From assembly GCF_000372525.1 (NCBI RefSeq), contig NZ_AQUR01000069.1, forward strand, positions 1 through 48,673: a stretch of DNA of 48,673 bases, written 5' to 3'. The position numbers and the translations under genes are program-made. Position 1 is the first letter of the stretch; every line of letters begins with the position of its first letter. This document shows, piece by piece, positions 33,372 to 41,652 of this stretch. The notes beneath the pieces were generated by a model. That model was not told the DNA's origin and searched no databases. It saw nothing but the letters and a program-made list of their open reading frames with translations. This DNA comes from Cupriavidus neocaledonicus. GTDB lineage: Bacteria; Pseudomonadota; Gammaproteobacteria; Burkholderiales; Burkholderiaceae.

Positions 33372-34612
33372 TGGAGCAGTTGAAACTGTTCGGACACGTG
33401 GCAGCAGCGTTCGCCGACGCGCCAGCCGAAGGCATCGCCACCGCCCAGCTCTACGATGCCGTGGCGACCGCGGTCGGGATCGATCTCGCCCAGGCTCAGG
33501 CCAAAGTCCCGATCGGCGCCGCTGGCACCCTGCACAGCCCGTTCAAGCGCGCCGTGCGCTGGCATCAGCAGACGCTGAAGGCCATGGGCGTCGTGGAGCG
33601 CATTCCGGACCGCGCCGGATTCTGGCGGCTGACGCAGCCTGTTACGCACGAGCTCGACCGCGCCGCCAACGGCGTTCGGCTTGTCGCCTTCAGCACCACC
33701 CTGGGTGTGGCCGTCTGGGCGCGCCACGAGGAAATCTTCCGCGGCCTTGGCGAACCGATTGCGCTGTGCGTCACCTCGCCGCCGTACCCGCTGCGCCAGG
33801 CCCGGGCCTACGGCAATCCCACGGAAGCGCAGTATGTCGACTTCCTGTGCAAGGCCCTCGAGCCGATCGTCGCAGGGCTTGTGCCAGGCGGCAGCATTGT
33901 CCTCAATGTGTCGAACGACATCTTCGAGCCGCGCAGCCCAGCCCGCTCGCTCTATATAGAGCGCCTCACGCTGGCCTTGCATGACCGGCTTGGCCTTTCC
34001 CTGATGGGCCGCGTCCCCTGGGTCAACTACAGCAAGCCGCCCGGGCCGACCCGATGGGCCTGCGTCGACCGTGTCCAGCTCGCCTCCGCCTACGAACCGG
34101 TGCTGTGGTTCACCAACGATCCGTCGTGCGTGCGCGCGGACAACCGCCAGCTCCTCGAGGCCCACACCGCCCGGCACCGCCAACTGATGGCCGCCGGCGG
34201 AGAGACTCGTAACGCGGTGTATGGCGACGGCGCCTATCGCATCCGGGCAAGCGCCTTCGGCAATCAGACTGCGGGCCGCCTGCCCCGCAATGTCATCGAG
34301 CGGGGTCACAACTGCGCGGACACCCGGGCTTACCGCCGCGCCGCGCAGTCTCTCGGCCTGCCGACCCACGGCGCCATGCAGCCGACCGACATTCCGGATT
34401 TCTTTACGCGATTCCTGTCCCGGCCGGGCGACCTGGTGGTCGATCCTTTCGGCGGGACGATCCGCACCGGCCTGGCCGCCGAGCGCCTGGGAAGGCGATG
34501 GATCGCCACGGAATGGATTCTGCAGTACGTTCGAGGCGCCGCCGAACTGTTCCGGCAAGCCGACGGATTCCAGATGCACCCGGCCCTACAATGGGCCACC
34601 CAACCGAGATAG
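33368..34612 (+). CDS. DNA methyltransferase, beta-class order, with N-terminal winged helix
   Basis: 414 residues. Residues 1-95 form a helical winged-helix-like domain. Catalytic motif IV TSPPYP at 136-141 precedes the SAM motif DPFGGTIRTG at 359-368, followed by RWIATEW: the permuted beta-class order of N6-adenine/N4-cytosine methyltransferases. SPPY favours N4-cytosine or N6-adenine; sequence alone does not decide. No restriction endonuclease lies next to it, so it may be a solitary or anti-restriction methylase. Confidence 0.88.
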   Translation: MMEQLKLFGHVAAAFADAPAEGIATAQLYDAVATAVGIDLAQAQAKVPIGAAGTLHSPFKRAVRWHQQTLKAMGVVERIPDRAGFWRLTQPVTHELDRAANGVRLVAFSTTLGVAVWARHEEIFRGLGEPIALCVTSPPYPLRQARAYGNPTEAQYVDFLCKALEPIVAGLVPGGSIVLNVSNDIFEPRSPARSLYIERLTLALHDRLGLSLMGRVPWVNYSKPPGPTRWACVDRVQLASAYEPVLWFTNDPSCVRADNRQLLEAHTARHRQLMAAGGETRNAVYGDGAYRIRASAFGNQTAGRLPRNVIERGHNCADTRAYRRAAQSLGLPTHGAMQPTDIPDFFTRFLSRPGDLVVDPFGGTIRTGLAAERLGRRWIATEWILQYVRGAAELFRQADGFQMHPALQWATQPR

Positions 34613-34614
34613 GC

Positions 34615-34821
34615 ATGCCTCAGTACAACGACAACGACCGCGAATACCCGGAACCGGAAACCGTCCTCGCCATTCGGGGAGCGATCACCACCGGCCAGTT
34701 GGGGGGCCCCATGGGCCCACCCGGCCATTGGCTCAACGAATTCTGGCAGATCGGAGCCGCGCTACGCGACCATGCCGAGATCCTGCAGGCTTCGAGAACA
34801 CCGCGCGCCAGGAAGTCCTGA
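34615..34821 (+). CDS. Small hypothetical protein (68 aa)
   Basis: MPQYNDNDREYPEPETVLAI, then a Gly/Pro-rich turn and a helical end. Starts 2 nt after the methyltransferase stop. Acidic first half. Not recognised. Confidence 0.6.
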   Translation: MPQYNDNDREYPEPETVLAIRGAITTGQLGGPMGPPGHWLNEFWQIGAALRDHAEILQASRTPRARKS

Positions 34822-34923
34822 ACACCACAGCCGGCTATCTGGCCATCGACGCGGCATAGCAGGACCGCTGTTCGAACGCTTCATCACACTGGACCGCTGG
34901 GCGCCGCCCTCGGGGCAGGCATA

Positions 34924-35541
34924 ATGCCGGCATTTCCGACCCTGACCTTTCCCATGCCCAGCGGCCTCCTACAATGCGCCCACTGCGATGGCGCCCCCAC
35001 CTATATCGCCGGCCGTCTCCAGGCGGTCATCGTCTGTGAAGAATGCGGCATCTCGACGCCTCCCGTCACCATGGATGCGGACAAGAACACCGCCTTCACC
35101 CGGCTAAGCGCCATCTGGAATAGCCGCGTCGAGCATCGCCCTGCCGACCAGGAAGCCGTATCGATGATGTCGCGCCGCGCGCTCACCAGCTCAGACATCC
35201 CCTACTTCCTGAACCTGCTCGCGGCGACCACCTCGGACTGGGAGACGGTTGGCCCCAAGTTCGCCGCCATGGCCGCGGCTCTCGCCCAGCCGGGCTACGA
35301 GTTCAAGCACGTGGACCCGCCCGAGACCGTGGTGTCGCAGGCTGCCCGCTATCAGAAGCTGCTCCAGCGCGCCAGGATCATCTACGTCGACGGCGCGCCC
35401 ATGGTCCGCTTCGAGCCAGTGCCGGCGCTGTGCGCCGAGATCGCAGAGGAGGCACTGGCCGACCGGGAATGGCCGCTCTTCGACTTGCACGAGTTCATCG
35501 GCAAGGCCATCGATGGCGTGCCGGACCATTGGCAGCCGTGA
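34924..35541 (+). CDS. Lar-like restriction-alleviation zinc-ribbon protein
   Basis: 205 residues. N-terminal CAHCDGAPTYI...VIVCEECGIST...AIWNSRV is the zinc ribbon and WN-x-R signature of Lar-type restriction alleviation proteins; the remaining 130 residues are an unknown helical domain, so it is longer than Lar itself (about 60-80 aa). Placed beside a DNA methyltransferase, a role against host restriction is plausible. A 100-nt gap without a clear promoter precedes it. Confidence 0.72.
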   Translation: MPAFPTLTFPMPSGLLQCAHCDGAPTYIAGRLQAVIVCEECGISTPPVTMDADKNTAFTRLSAIWNSRVEHRPADQEAVSMMSRRALTSSDIPYFLNLLAATTSDWETVGPKFAAMAAALAQPGYEFKHVDPPETVVSQAARYQKLLQRARIIYVDGAPMVRFEPVPALCAEIAEEALADREWPLFDLHEFIGKAIDGVPDHWQP

Positions 35542-35545
35542 CGCC

Positions 35546-35572
35546 TTGACTTTGTAACTGGGCTGGCAAGCT
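35546..35572 (+). promoter_or_regulatory. Promoter-like site with 15-bp spacer (weak -10)
   Basis: TTGACT, 15 bp, CAAGCT, 33 nt before the NUC1 start. The -35 and flanks match the 31826 promoter closely; the -10 is poor. Confidence 0.35.
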
Positions 35573-35604
35573 GGAACGGTGTTCACTTACCTTCCTCCCT
35601 GACC

Positions 35605-36496
35605 ATGGTCCGCTCCTTCATCGCCCTTTTGCTCGCCCTGAGCGCAGCAACCGCAGCCGTCGCTAAAGACGCCGCGCCCTGCCCGCACGTGCTATCAGCG
35701 GGCCAGCCGGCCGTTCGCGAGGCGGCGCGGGATACACGGCTTCTCTGCTATCGCGCCTATGCGGTGCTCTACTCGCCCAGCACCCGCACGGCGCTGTGGT
35801 CGGCCGAGCGGCTGACGGCCACAGCGGTGGAGGCGGCCCGCAAGCTGCCGCGCGACAGCGACTTCTACGAGGAAGACCGGCTGCCGCCTTCGGACCGGGC
35901 CAGACTGCAGGACTTCGCTCGATCGGGCTACGACCGCGGTGGCACCGAGCGGGGACTTTGCCGACAAGGCCTCGCAGGCAGAGAGCTTCAGCCTTGCCAA
36001 CATCGTCCCGCAGCACAGTATGTCTAACCGCCGGACGTGGAGTCATATTGAGACGTCCACGCGCAAACTTGCTCGGGAGCACGGCTCCATCCAGGTCGTC
36101 ACCGGCCCTGCGTTCGCCAAGGACAGCCCCACGCTCAACGGACGTGTCCGGGTACCTGGGTATCTGTGGAAAGCGATCTACGTGCCTGGCGTCGGCGCAG
36201 CGGCCTATGTGGTTCGCAACGATGCGACGCCGGCGTACAGCGTCATCAGCATCGCCGAGCTTGCCCACTTCACTGGTCTCGAACCCTTCCCAGCATTGGC
36301 TGGTGACGCGCGGACGACGCCAATCGACCTCCCGCCACCCACCCCACACCCGGGGGAGAAGCCGGCCCGCCGCGTCGCGTTCGCATGGTTGGTATCCGGC
36401 AACGCTGTGAGCGCAAATCGCGACGCGGAATCGCTCGGTCATCTCATACGGCACGCAGGCGCGCTGGCCACGTTGGCTCTCGCCTATGCCCGTTAG
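35605..36496 (+). pseudogene. DNA/RNA non-specific endonuclease (NUC1), broken at its catalytic motif
   Basis: A signal peptide (MVRSFIALLLALSAATAAVA) opens the first frame, which reaches GYDRG at 35940 and then leaves the family. The next frame resumes with APSGDFADKASQAESFSLAN and NIVPQ, WKAIYVPG of NUC1. Comparison with the invariant D-R-G-H-M-A-P-S motif indicates loss of about 5 nt (CACAT) at 35940/35941, which removes the catalytic His and shifts frame. The rest is intact, so inactivation looks recent. The encoded enzyme would have been periplasmic or secreted. Confidence 0.85.
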
Positions 36497-36510
36497 CGGC
36501 GACGCCAGAA

Positions 36511-36530
36511 GGAGGGAACATGTTCCTTCC
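36511..36530. promoter_or_regulatory. Palindromic site GGAACATGTTCCTTCC, copy 2
   Basis: GGAACATGTTCC at 36515-36526 with near-symmetric GGAG/TTCC flanks, 15 nt after the end of the NUC1 pseudogene and just before a terminator. Confidence 0.5.
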
Positions 36531-36539
36531 AAAAACATG

Positions 36540-36565
36540 AAAGGCACGTCTTTGGACGTGCCTTT
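36540..36565. terminator. Bidirectional terminator
   Basis: Perfect stem AAAGGCACGTC/GACGTGCCTTT with a 4-nt loop, at the end of the plus-strand operon. Confidence 0.85.
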
Positions 36566-36597
36566 CGTTCTGTGAGGGCCATCACAGGCCCTCCCGC

Positions 36598-36741
36598 TCA
36601 AGAATGCGATGGTATTCCGAAGAAACGACGGCCTGGCCTCATAGCCAACAACAGCCCGAAGGACATCAACACGAGAATCCCATACAGCGCGCTCACCTCG
36701 CGACTCGCCGCATCTGCAGCAGCAGTCGGTACGACCTTCAT
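36598..36741 (-). CDS. Possible small membrane protein (47 aa)
   Basis: MKVVPTAAADAASREVSALY followed by one hydrophobic segment (GILVLMSFGLLLAM) and a basic tail. No good SD, so low confidence, but the helix-plus-basic-tail layout resembles the other small membrane proteins of this element. Confidence 0.35.
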   Translation of the reverse strand: MKVVPTAAADAASREVSALYGILVLMSFGLLLAMRPGRRFFGIPSHS

Positions 36742-37050
36742 CGCAGTGTTAGGGCAAATATCGCCGGGCGACGCAATTTCGAAAGCCCCTCAAGCTCCGC
36801 CCCACAATCTGCTACCAGGCCTGCCCCTTGCGGGGCAGGCCGCACCGACGCCTCGGCCCAAGTGTGTACCGCCAGCACGGCAGTCTTGACGGGTGCCTGT
36901 CCCGTGAGCGCCAAAAAAAAAAAATAGCACCGCACCCACAACGCTCGCGGGGATCACACAATGAAAACCTGCATCACCCGCCTAAGAACGATGAAAACGG
37001 AATGGAGGTAGGTCCCGTCGTTGCTACCCGAGGTCCCAGGCTTCGAATCG
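36742..37050. other. Intergenic region
   Basis: No gene seen. Contains a perfect hairpin GGCCTGCCCC/GGGGCAGGCC (36818-36841) and an A-run (36911-36924) that on the minus strand could act as the T-tract of a weak terminator. Confidence 0.4.
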
Positions 37051-37329
37051 CTACGCATTGGCGGCATCCTTGAACTTCTGGCCCGGTCTAAATTTCACTG
37101 TCTTGGCAGCATCCACCGTGATCTTCTCGCCGGTTCGCGGATTGCGCGCAATGCGTTCGCCACGCTCGCCCTTGCTGAAGGAGCCGAAGCCAACCAAGTT
37201 CAGTGCGTCACCCCTGGCCACGGTGTCCATGATGGCCGACAGGGTCACGTTCAGTGCCTGTTCTGCCTTTGCTTTGGTAAGACCGTCCACACCGGCCGCG
37301 ATCGCGTCAATTAGTTCGGATTTCGTCAT
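37051..37329 (-). CDS. HU-family DNA-binding protein
   Basis: 92 residues: MTKSELIDAIAAGVDGLTKA, GFGSFSKGERGERIARNPRT and the beta-arm with the family's R-N-P-x-T-G. Small basic nucleoid protein that bends DNA. It lies just downstream of the tyrosine recombinase gene and could assist its recombination complex (inference). SD AAGGAA; start overlaps the preceding small ORF. Confidence 0.95.
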   Translation of the reverse strand: MTKSELIDAIAAGVDGLTKAKAEQALNVTLSAIMDTVARGDALNLVGFGSFSKGERGERIARNPRTGEKITVDAAKTVKFRPGQKFKDAANA

Positions 37330-37538
37330 GCATTCTTCCTTCTCAGAGTAGGCGTACGGCGGTCACCCAGTATGGACGACCGCGAACTGTTGTCGGAACG
37401 GCGATTGCGACCTCGGCAGCGTTTCCCAACGGCTGCAGCGCAGAATGCGTCCCGCAGCAATTTTGATGGGATAAACGCCGCAACTTTCCGGTAAAAGCTA
37501 TGCCAATTAAACGAGCTTTCCTGATCCTCCACCTTCAC
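37326..37538 (-). CDS. Possible small basic protein between recombinase and HU genes
   Basis: A GTG start overlaps the recombinase stop and its own stop overlaps the HU ATG, giving 70 Arg/Ser-rich residues. SD GGGAG lies about 8 nt upstream. The double overlap hints at an operon, but the sequence has no recognisable fold and may be chance. Confidence 0.35.
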   Translation of the reverse strand: MKVEDQESSFNWHSFYRKVAAFIPSKLLRDAFCAAAVGKRCRGRNRRSDNSSRSSILGDRRTPTLRRKNA

Positions 37539-38692
37539 GACTGATCTCCCGCGGCGTAGCTGTCCAAGAGCCGGTACAGCGAGCGGCGGCTGATGCCAAG
37601 CGCAAGCGCAGCGTGGGATTTGTTGCCGTTGGCTGCTGCAAGTGCCAAGGCCGCCTGCCCAGGCTTGACAACAGGTTTGGAGAGGCGCTCCTGAACGGCG
37701 TATGTACTTAAGTACGCATTCGACTTAGTAGGACGACTATGCCCAGCGGCTCGGGCAACGACGCGCTGTCCCTCCTCATGCACCTCACGACTGGCGAGCC
37801 GCGCGCCTCGCTTGACCGGCGCAGCATCGCCGGTACTGCGCTGGTACAGCCCCTGGAGATATTCATGGCGCAGGCCGTGTGCAGTGCAGCCCGTCACCTT
37901 CCTTACCAGACCATGCTTTCGCAGTACCTCATAGAAATGGCTCATCCATTGGTCAAGTGTATAGTCCGTCGGGGTGGTTGACCCCGTCCTGGGATTGGCC
38001 AGCGACGCCGCTCTGGCAAGCAACGGGTACTGCGTCTCCGGCATGTCGATTAAGACCTCTCGCTTTCGCCCACCCTTCGTTCCGCGTTCGACGTGCAGCA
38101 TGCCGCCGCGCACCGCCACGCCCGGCTGAAGCTTCGCGGATTCCTCAACCCGTAGGCCAAACAGCCACATCAAGCGAAGCTGAACGCCTACCCACTCATC
38201 GGTCCTCTCAATCTCCTTGATCTTCGCGTCAATGTCGATGCCATTCCCCGACCAGGACTTGTCTTCTTGGGCAACATAGTGGCGAACGAGCCCATGCTCC
38301 GTGCGATCGCCGTATTCAGCAAGCGTCTTGACCAGATACGGCTTGTTCATGAACTCAGCCATCGCGCGCAGATAGGTGAGCTTGTTCTCGATCGTTCCCG
38401 CTGTTTGCCCTTTCCGAACCCAGTTATCCACCAACCATTGGACGTGCTTGTTCCGAATCGACCACGGAGATTCAACCGCATAGCCACCCTCCTGCCGCAG
38501 CTCGCGCACTGCGGCGCAGACATTGAGAAGGCGATACTCCTGCGTCTTGATGCTCAGCGCATTTCTGCTGCGCCTCGACCTACTGATTACGCGGTCGACG
38601 TTGTCCTCGAACAGCGCGATGAGTTCGCCTTCCAGCCGCGCGGGGAACGCGTAGCTCCTGATCTTTCCCCGGAAATCGATCCTGATACCCAT
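37535..38692 (-). CDS. Tyrosine recombinase with C-terminal Fis-type HTH
   Basis: 385 residues. N-terminal SAM-like core-binding region to about residue 150; catalytic domain with R181, H272-x2-R275 (HGLRH), H318 (AGHSR) and nucleophile Y327. After the catalytic domain, residues 345-380 form an extra helix-turn-helix (GNKSHAALALGISRRSLYRL) like the Fis/NtrC C-terminal domain. All catalytic residues are intact. Could resolve multimers of the replicon or integrate it; att sites not identified. Confidence 0.88.
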   Translation of the reverse strand: MGIRIDFRGKIRSYAFPARLEGELIALFEDNVDRVISRSRRSRNALSIKTQEYRLLNVCAAVRELRQEGGYAVESPWSIRNKHVQWLVDNWVRKGQTAGTIENKLTYLRAMAEFMNKPYLVKTLAEYGDRTEHGLVRHYVAQEDKSWSGNGIDIDAKIKEIERTDEWVGVQLRLMWLFGLRVEESAKLQPGVAVRGGMLHVERGTKGGRKREVLIDMPETQYPLLARAASLANPRTGSTTPTDYTLDQWMSHFYEVLRKHGLVRKVTGCTAHGLRHEYLQGLYQRSTGDAAPVKRGARLASREVHEEGQRVVARAAGHSRPTKSNAYLSTYAVQERLSKPVVKPGQAALALAAANGNKSHAALALGISRRSLYRLLDSYAAGDQS

Positions 38693-39334
38693 ACTCGTTA
38701 GTCCTGGCCAGCCGTGATATCACCACGGCGGGGGCGCGCTTTACGGTGCGACCCTTTTCCAACACTGTCAAACGCCCCGTTCGTTCGACACCTGCCGGTC
38801 ACTTCTCCCCACCGGATTTGGGGGACTGCCTTCCTTGCCTTTAGCGATAGCACTCGATCGACCAGACACAGGGAAGAACTGTGGTCCGACCGTCCGCGTA
38901 GTCCATGGCCCGGCTCACGCCGAGCCCGTCCCCGCGAATACCCAAGCCGCTGCGTCGATCGACGCGACTGCGATAGCGACCCTTGTGGTCCACCATCGCA
39001 AGACTCTTGGGTAAATCGTTCTTGCGCATTTCTGTGCCGGCTGCGCCTACCGGTCGTCAAGTGAAGGGATCCGCGATAGCCGTCTGGCCCGATCGCATCC
39101 AATCCCCCGTCCCAAAGTCAGTTCACCTTGGCCGCAGTGTCTCGGGCCGCCTGAACCGTACCCAGCTCTCTCGCTGAATGGACGTGTCTTCCGTGATGGA
39201 GCCTTGGGACTGTGCAACTGTGCGCCCCAAAATCTCTCTCATTGCGTTACAGCGCGCACATCGGCGCTGAGATCGAGTGTTATCGCGGTGTGCAGCCTTC
39301 CTCAATGTCGGCCACTGTCTGCTTGATTTGATTG
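38693..39334. other. Upstream region of the recombinase, no firm gene
   Basis: About 640 nt. A leftward 62-codon ORF at 38841-39029 (MRKNDLPKSLAMVDHKGRYR) is plausible but lacks an SD. A TTGACA near 38765 on the minus strand could be the -35 of a recombinase promoter. Otherwise nothing supported. Confidence 0.35.
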
Positions 39335-39475
39335 AAAAAAATGCCGGATCAATTTCCGGCCTGCACACTGGGCGTCCGCACGTCCTCCTTGAGGTCGTGG
39401 TTGCCTGGGATTTGCCACCAACTGGCGGCGAGGTCGATGCGTCGGGGACGCTGAAGGTGCTCAAAGGATAAACCG
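39335..39475 (-). promoter_or_regulatory. Leader element followed by a tiny ORF and terminator
   Basis: Minus strand: TTTATCCTTTGAGCACCTTC, P1 GCGTC-CCC-GACGC (39439-39451), ATCGACC, P2 GCC-GCCAGTTG-GTGGC, then AAGGAGGAC-GTG opening a 10-codon ORF that ends TGA inside a terminator stem GCCGGA/TCCGGC (39343-39360) with seven T. This resembles a translation-controlled attenuator. Confidence 0.6.
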
Positions 39476-39529
39476 AAACTCAGCCGCGTCGCAACGAAAT
39501 CGCCGTCAAATTCGCCAGCATTCGACAAC

Positions 39530-39556
39530 TTGACTTCGCATCGCACCGGGTAGATT
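39530..39556 (+). promoter_or_regulatory. Promoter of the partition locus
   Basis: TTGACT, 15 bp, TAGATT, ending 20 bp before the first parC repeat. Confidence 0.55.
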
Positions 39557-39575
39557 CGAAAGGGATCGGATCGCA

Positions 39576-39708
39576 GTGTCAGATACGTGTTAGCAAGTGT
39601 CAGGTCTGTGTGAGCAGGTGTGAGATCAGCGCGACGTGGTGACGCCCGCTGACACCTGGTGACACCACCTAACACATTCCTGTCAGATCACAGTCAGATA
39701 TGTGACAC
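39576..39708. repeat. parC centromere/operator: helically phased 7-bp repeats
   Basis: Left arm: GTGTCAG-type heptamers start at 39576, 39587, 39597, 39608 and 39618 (steps 11, 10, 11, 10). Right arm, inverted: CTGACAC-type heptamers at 39649, 39659, 39669 and 39702, with degenerate copies between. The 10.5-bp phase puts all sites on one DNA face, as in ParR-bound parC regions. It lies between the promoter and parM, so binding would also autoregulate. Confidence 0.8.
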
Positions 39709-39753
39709 CACTGCGCTCCGGCAACCTTCAACAAAGCCAAGGAGAGTCTTCAG

Positions 39754-40755
39754 ATGAACACCACCAAAACCATTGCGGTCGATGTCGGCTACGGCAACAC
39801 CAAGTTTGCCTTCCCCCTGGGTGCGGACGTTGCAACCCGCATGTTTCTTTCGCTGGCCCCAACTCGATCGGCTTCGAGCCTCGCCAACCACGGGGATGGC
39901 TATTTCCAGTCGCGCGATGTCGTTCACGTAACTGTGGACGGCGCTGAATACGAGGTGGGCCCGGACGTCTCGATCACCTCTGCATACGGCAATACCGGGC
40001 GGACCCTCTCCGAGGACTTCGTCACGACGCCGGAATATGCTGCGTTGCTGTTCGGCGCGCTTCACTATTCACAGGCCAGGGACGTTGGCCAACTCATCCT
40101 CGGCCTTCCCGTCCATACCCTACAGAAGTACGCCGGCGTCCTGCAGGAACGCTTTGCTGGCACGCATGACTTCGGCGCCGGCAGCGTCAGCATCAACCGG
40201 GTCGTCGCCCTGCCCCAGCCACTCGGATCGCTGGTCACGTTTATGCGTCAATCCGGCAAGGATCTGGACCCGGATGACAACTGCCTGATCGTGGACGTGG
40301 GTTACTTCACGACCGACTGGGTTGTCGCTCGTGGCTACATGATGGATGACACCCGCAGCGGCGGCGTTCCCGGCGGATCGTCGCGAATTTACCAACAAGT
40401 CGCCCAACTCCTTTCGGCGGACGAAGGCGGGGAGCCGTCTGGCAGCATCGAGCGCATCGACAAGTCCCTGCGTGACGGCAAGCTCATGCGCTACTACAAC
40501 AAGATGGTCGACCTGCGCCCGTATTTCGAAGTCGCCAAGGCCCAATGTCAAACCGCGGTCAAGGAAATGCAGACGCGGGTGGGCCGCACGGAAGACATCG
40601 CAGCCATCGTTCTCACCGGTGGCGGCAGCGCGCTGTACTCCGGCGCCATCCGTGCCGCCTTCCCGCGCTCGCATATCGTCGCGATGGAATCGCCCTGCTA
40701 CGCCAATGTCCGCGGATTCTTCGACATCGGTAGCGCACGGCAAGCGCGCGGGTAA
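39754..40755 (+). CDS. parM: ParM/StbA-family actin-like partition ATPase
   Basis: 333 residues with actin-fold motifs: phosphate 1 DVGYGNTKF (10-18), phosphate 2 DVGYFTTDW (181-189) and adenosine LTGGGSALY (287-295). ParM-type filaments push sister plasmids apart. SD AAGGAGAG. The order parC-parM-parR is the canonical type II layout. Confidence 0.88.
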   Translation: MNTTKTIAVDVGYGNTKFAFPLGADVATRMFLSLAPTRSASSLANHGDGYFQSRDVVHVTVDGAEYEVGPDVSITSAYGNTGRTLSEDFVTTPEYAALLFGALHYSQARDVGQLILGLPVHTLQKYAGVLQERFAGTHDFGAGSVSINRVVALPQPLGSLVTFMRQSGKDLDPDDNCLIVDVGYFTTDWVVARGYMMDDTRSGGVPGGSSRIYQQVAQLLSADEGGEPSGSIERIDKSLRDGKLMRYYNKMVDLRPYFEVAKAQCQTAVKEMQTRVGRTEDIAAIVLTGGGSALYSGAIRAAFPRSHIVAMESPCYANVRGFFDIGSARQARG

Positions 40756-40760
40756 CGACT

Positions 40761-41162
40761 ATGGGGAAGCTCGCCATCAAAGTCACCCTCAACCCGATGA
40801 CGACGCCTCAGCTCTACGCGCAGCTTGCGCAGGTCAACGACCCGCGCCTGCGAGCCGAGGTCTTCCGCCGTTTGGCAGAGGTCGGCGCGCAGGTCATGGG
40901 AGCGAAAGAAGGCGTTGCGGCAACGCCGGCGCCTGCAGGTGCACTCCTGACTACCTTGATGTACCGCTCCGAGGCAGCGTTCGTACCGCCCCAGAATGTC
41001 GCAGCGGTCGGGCAGTCCGCTGCTTCCACCCCGAGAGCCCAACTCGTCAGGGAGGAAATCTCCCGGGATGCGCCAGCGGATATCGAGGTGCCCGCCGTGC
41101 CCGCCCCAAGCGCACTGGACCTTAGTGCAATGAACTCGGCGATGTCGCGGTTCTTCGATTGA
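40761..41162 (+). CDS. parR: Probable ParR/StbB-type centromere-binding protein
   Basis: 133 residues, 5 nt after parM. Residues 1-45 (LAIKVTLNPMTTPQLYAQLA, DPRLRAEVFRRLAEVGAQVM) fit a ribbon-helix-helix DNA-binding domain as in ParR; the remainder is a Pro/Ala-rich flexible tail ending MNSAMSRFFD, which could be the ParM-contact end. Assigned mainly by position and N-terminal pattern. Confidence 0.7.
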   Translation: MGKLAIKVTLNPMTTPQLYAQLAQVNDPRLRAEVFRRLAEVGAQVMGAKEGVAATPAPAGALLTTLMYRSEAAFVPPQNVAAVGQSAASTPRAQLVREEISRDAPADIEVPAVPAPSALDLSAMNSAMSRFFD

Positions 41163-41233
41163 CTCGCTCCGGCTTGACTGGCGCTCACTTCGTGGCAATC
41201 TACAATCATCACAACGGACGACAGGACTTCACC

Positions 41234-41368
41234 ATGAAATTCTTCGAGTATCTTTCCACCACCCAGGCTCAGAACCGTTTCCTCTTTTACGCGCTGATCG
41301 CCTGGTGCATTCTGGAAGCCATTATGGTCGTCTATCGCGGGTGGCGCGCCCCCAAGGACGCTGGCTGA
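41234..41368 (+). CDS. Small membrane protein (44 aa)
   Basis: MKFFEYLSTTQAQNRFLFYA, one hydrophobic segment (LFYALIAWCILEAIMVVY) and a short basic tail. Moderate SD (AGGACT). Followed by a strong terminator. Confidence 0.6.
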   Translation: MKFFEYLSTTQAQNRFLFYALIAWCILEAIMVVYRGWRAPKDAG

Positions 41369-41390
41369 CGCCTTCCCACCCCAGAAAGCA

Positions 41391-41420
41391 AAAAAGCCCA
41401 GCATGTCTGCTGGGCTTTTT
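41391..41420. terminator. Bidirectional terminator
   Basis: Perfect stem AAAAAGCCCAGCA/TGCTGGGCTTTTT, between convergent units. Confidence 0.9.
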
Positions 41421-41439
41421 GTTGAAGAGGACTTTGCGC

Positions 41440-41652
41440 TCAGTGAAGCGTGGCTGGCGCGAGGCAATAATCGAGTGCGGAATCGAACGACAGATTCCGC
41501 TCGAGCAACGTCAGATGGCCCGAGGCTTCTCGTCGGTAGACGTGGAAGAACTGGGCATCGGACTGACCAGCCTGGACCTCGCTGGTGGCGGTGCTGCGCA
41601 TTGCGTGAATGTGCAACCTGTTCACGATCGCGGTAAAACCCTTCTGTGGCAT
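41440..41652 (-). CDS. Hypothetical protein (70 aa)
   Basis: Start MPQKGFTAIVNRLHIHAMRS chosen for CAGGAG 7 nt upstream. Beta-rich middle (AQFFHVYRREASGHLTLLER) and short helical end. Not recognised. Confidence 0.65.
   Translation of the reverse strand: MPQKGFTAIVNRLHIHAMRSTATSEVQAGQSDAQFFHVYRREASGHLTLLERNLSFDSALDYCLAPATLH

Noticed and set aside
36572..36927. Plus-strand ORFs of 105-107 codons after the terminator
   Set aside because: Pro/Arg-rich without SD, opposite a more plausible small minus-strand membrane protein.
39576..39708. Replication-origin iterons
   Set aside because: Heptamers at 10.5-bp steps immediately before parM, and in two inverted arms, fit parC better than the 17-22-bp iterons of Rep origins. 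No rep gene adjoins them.
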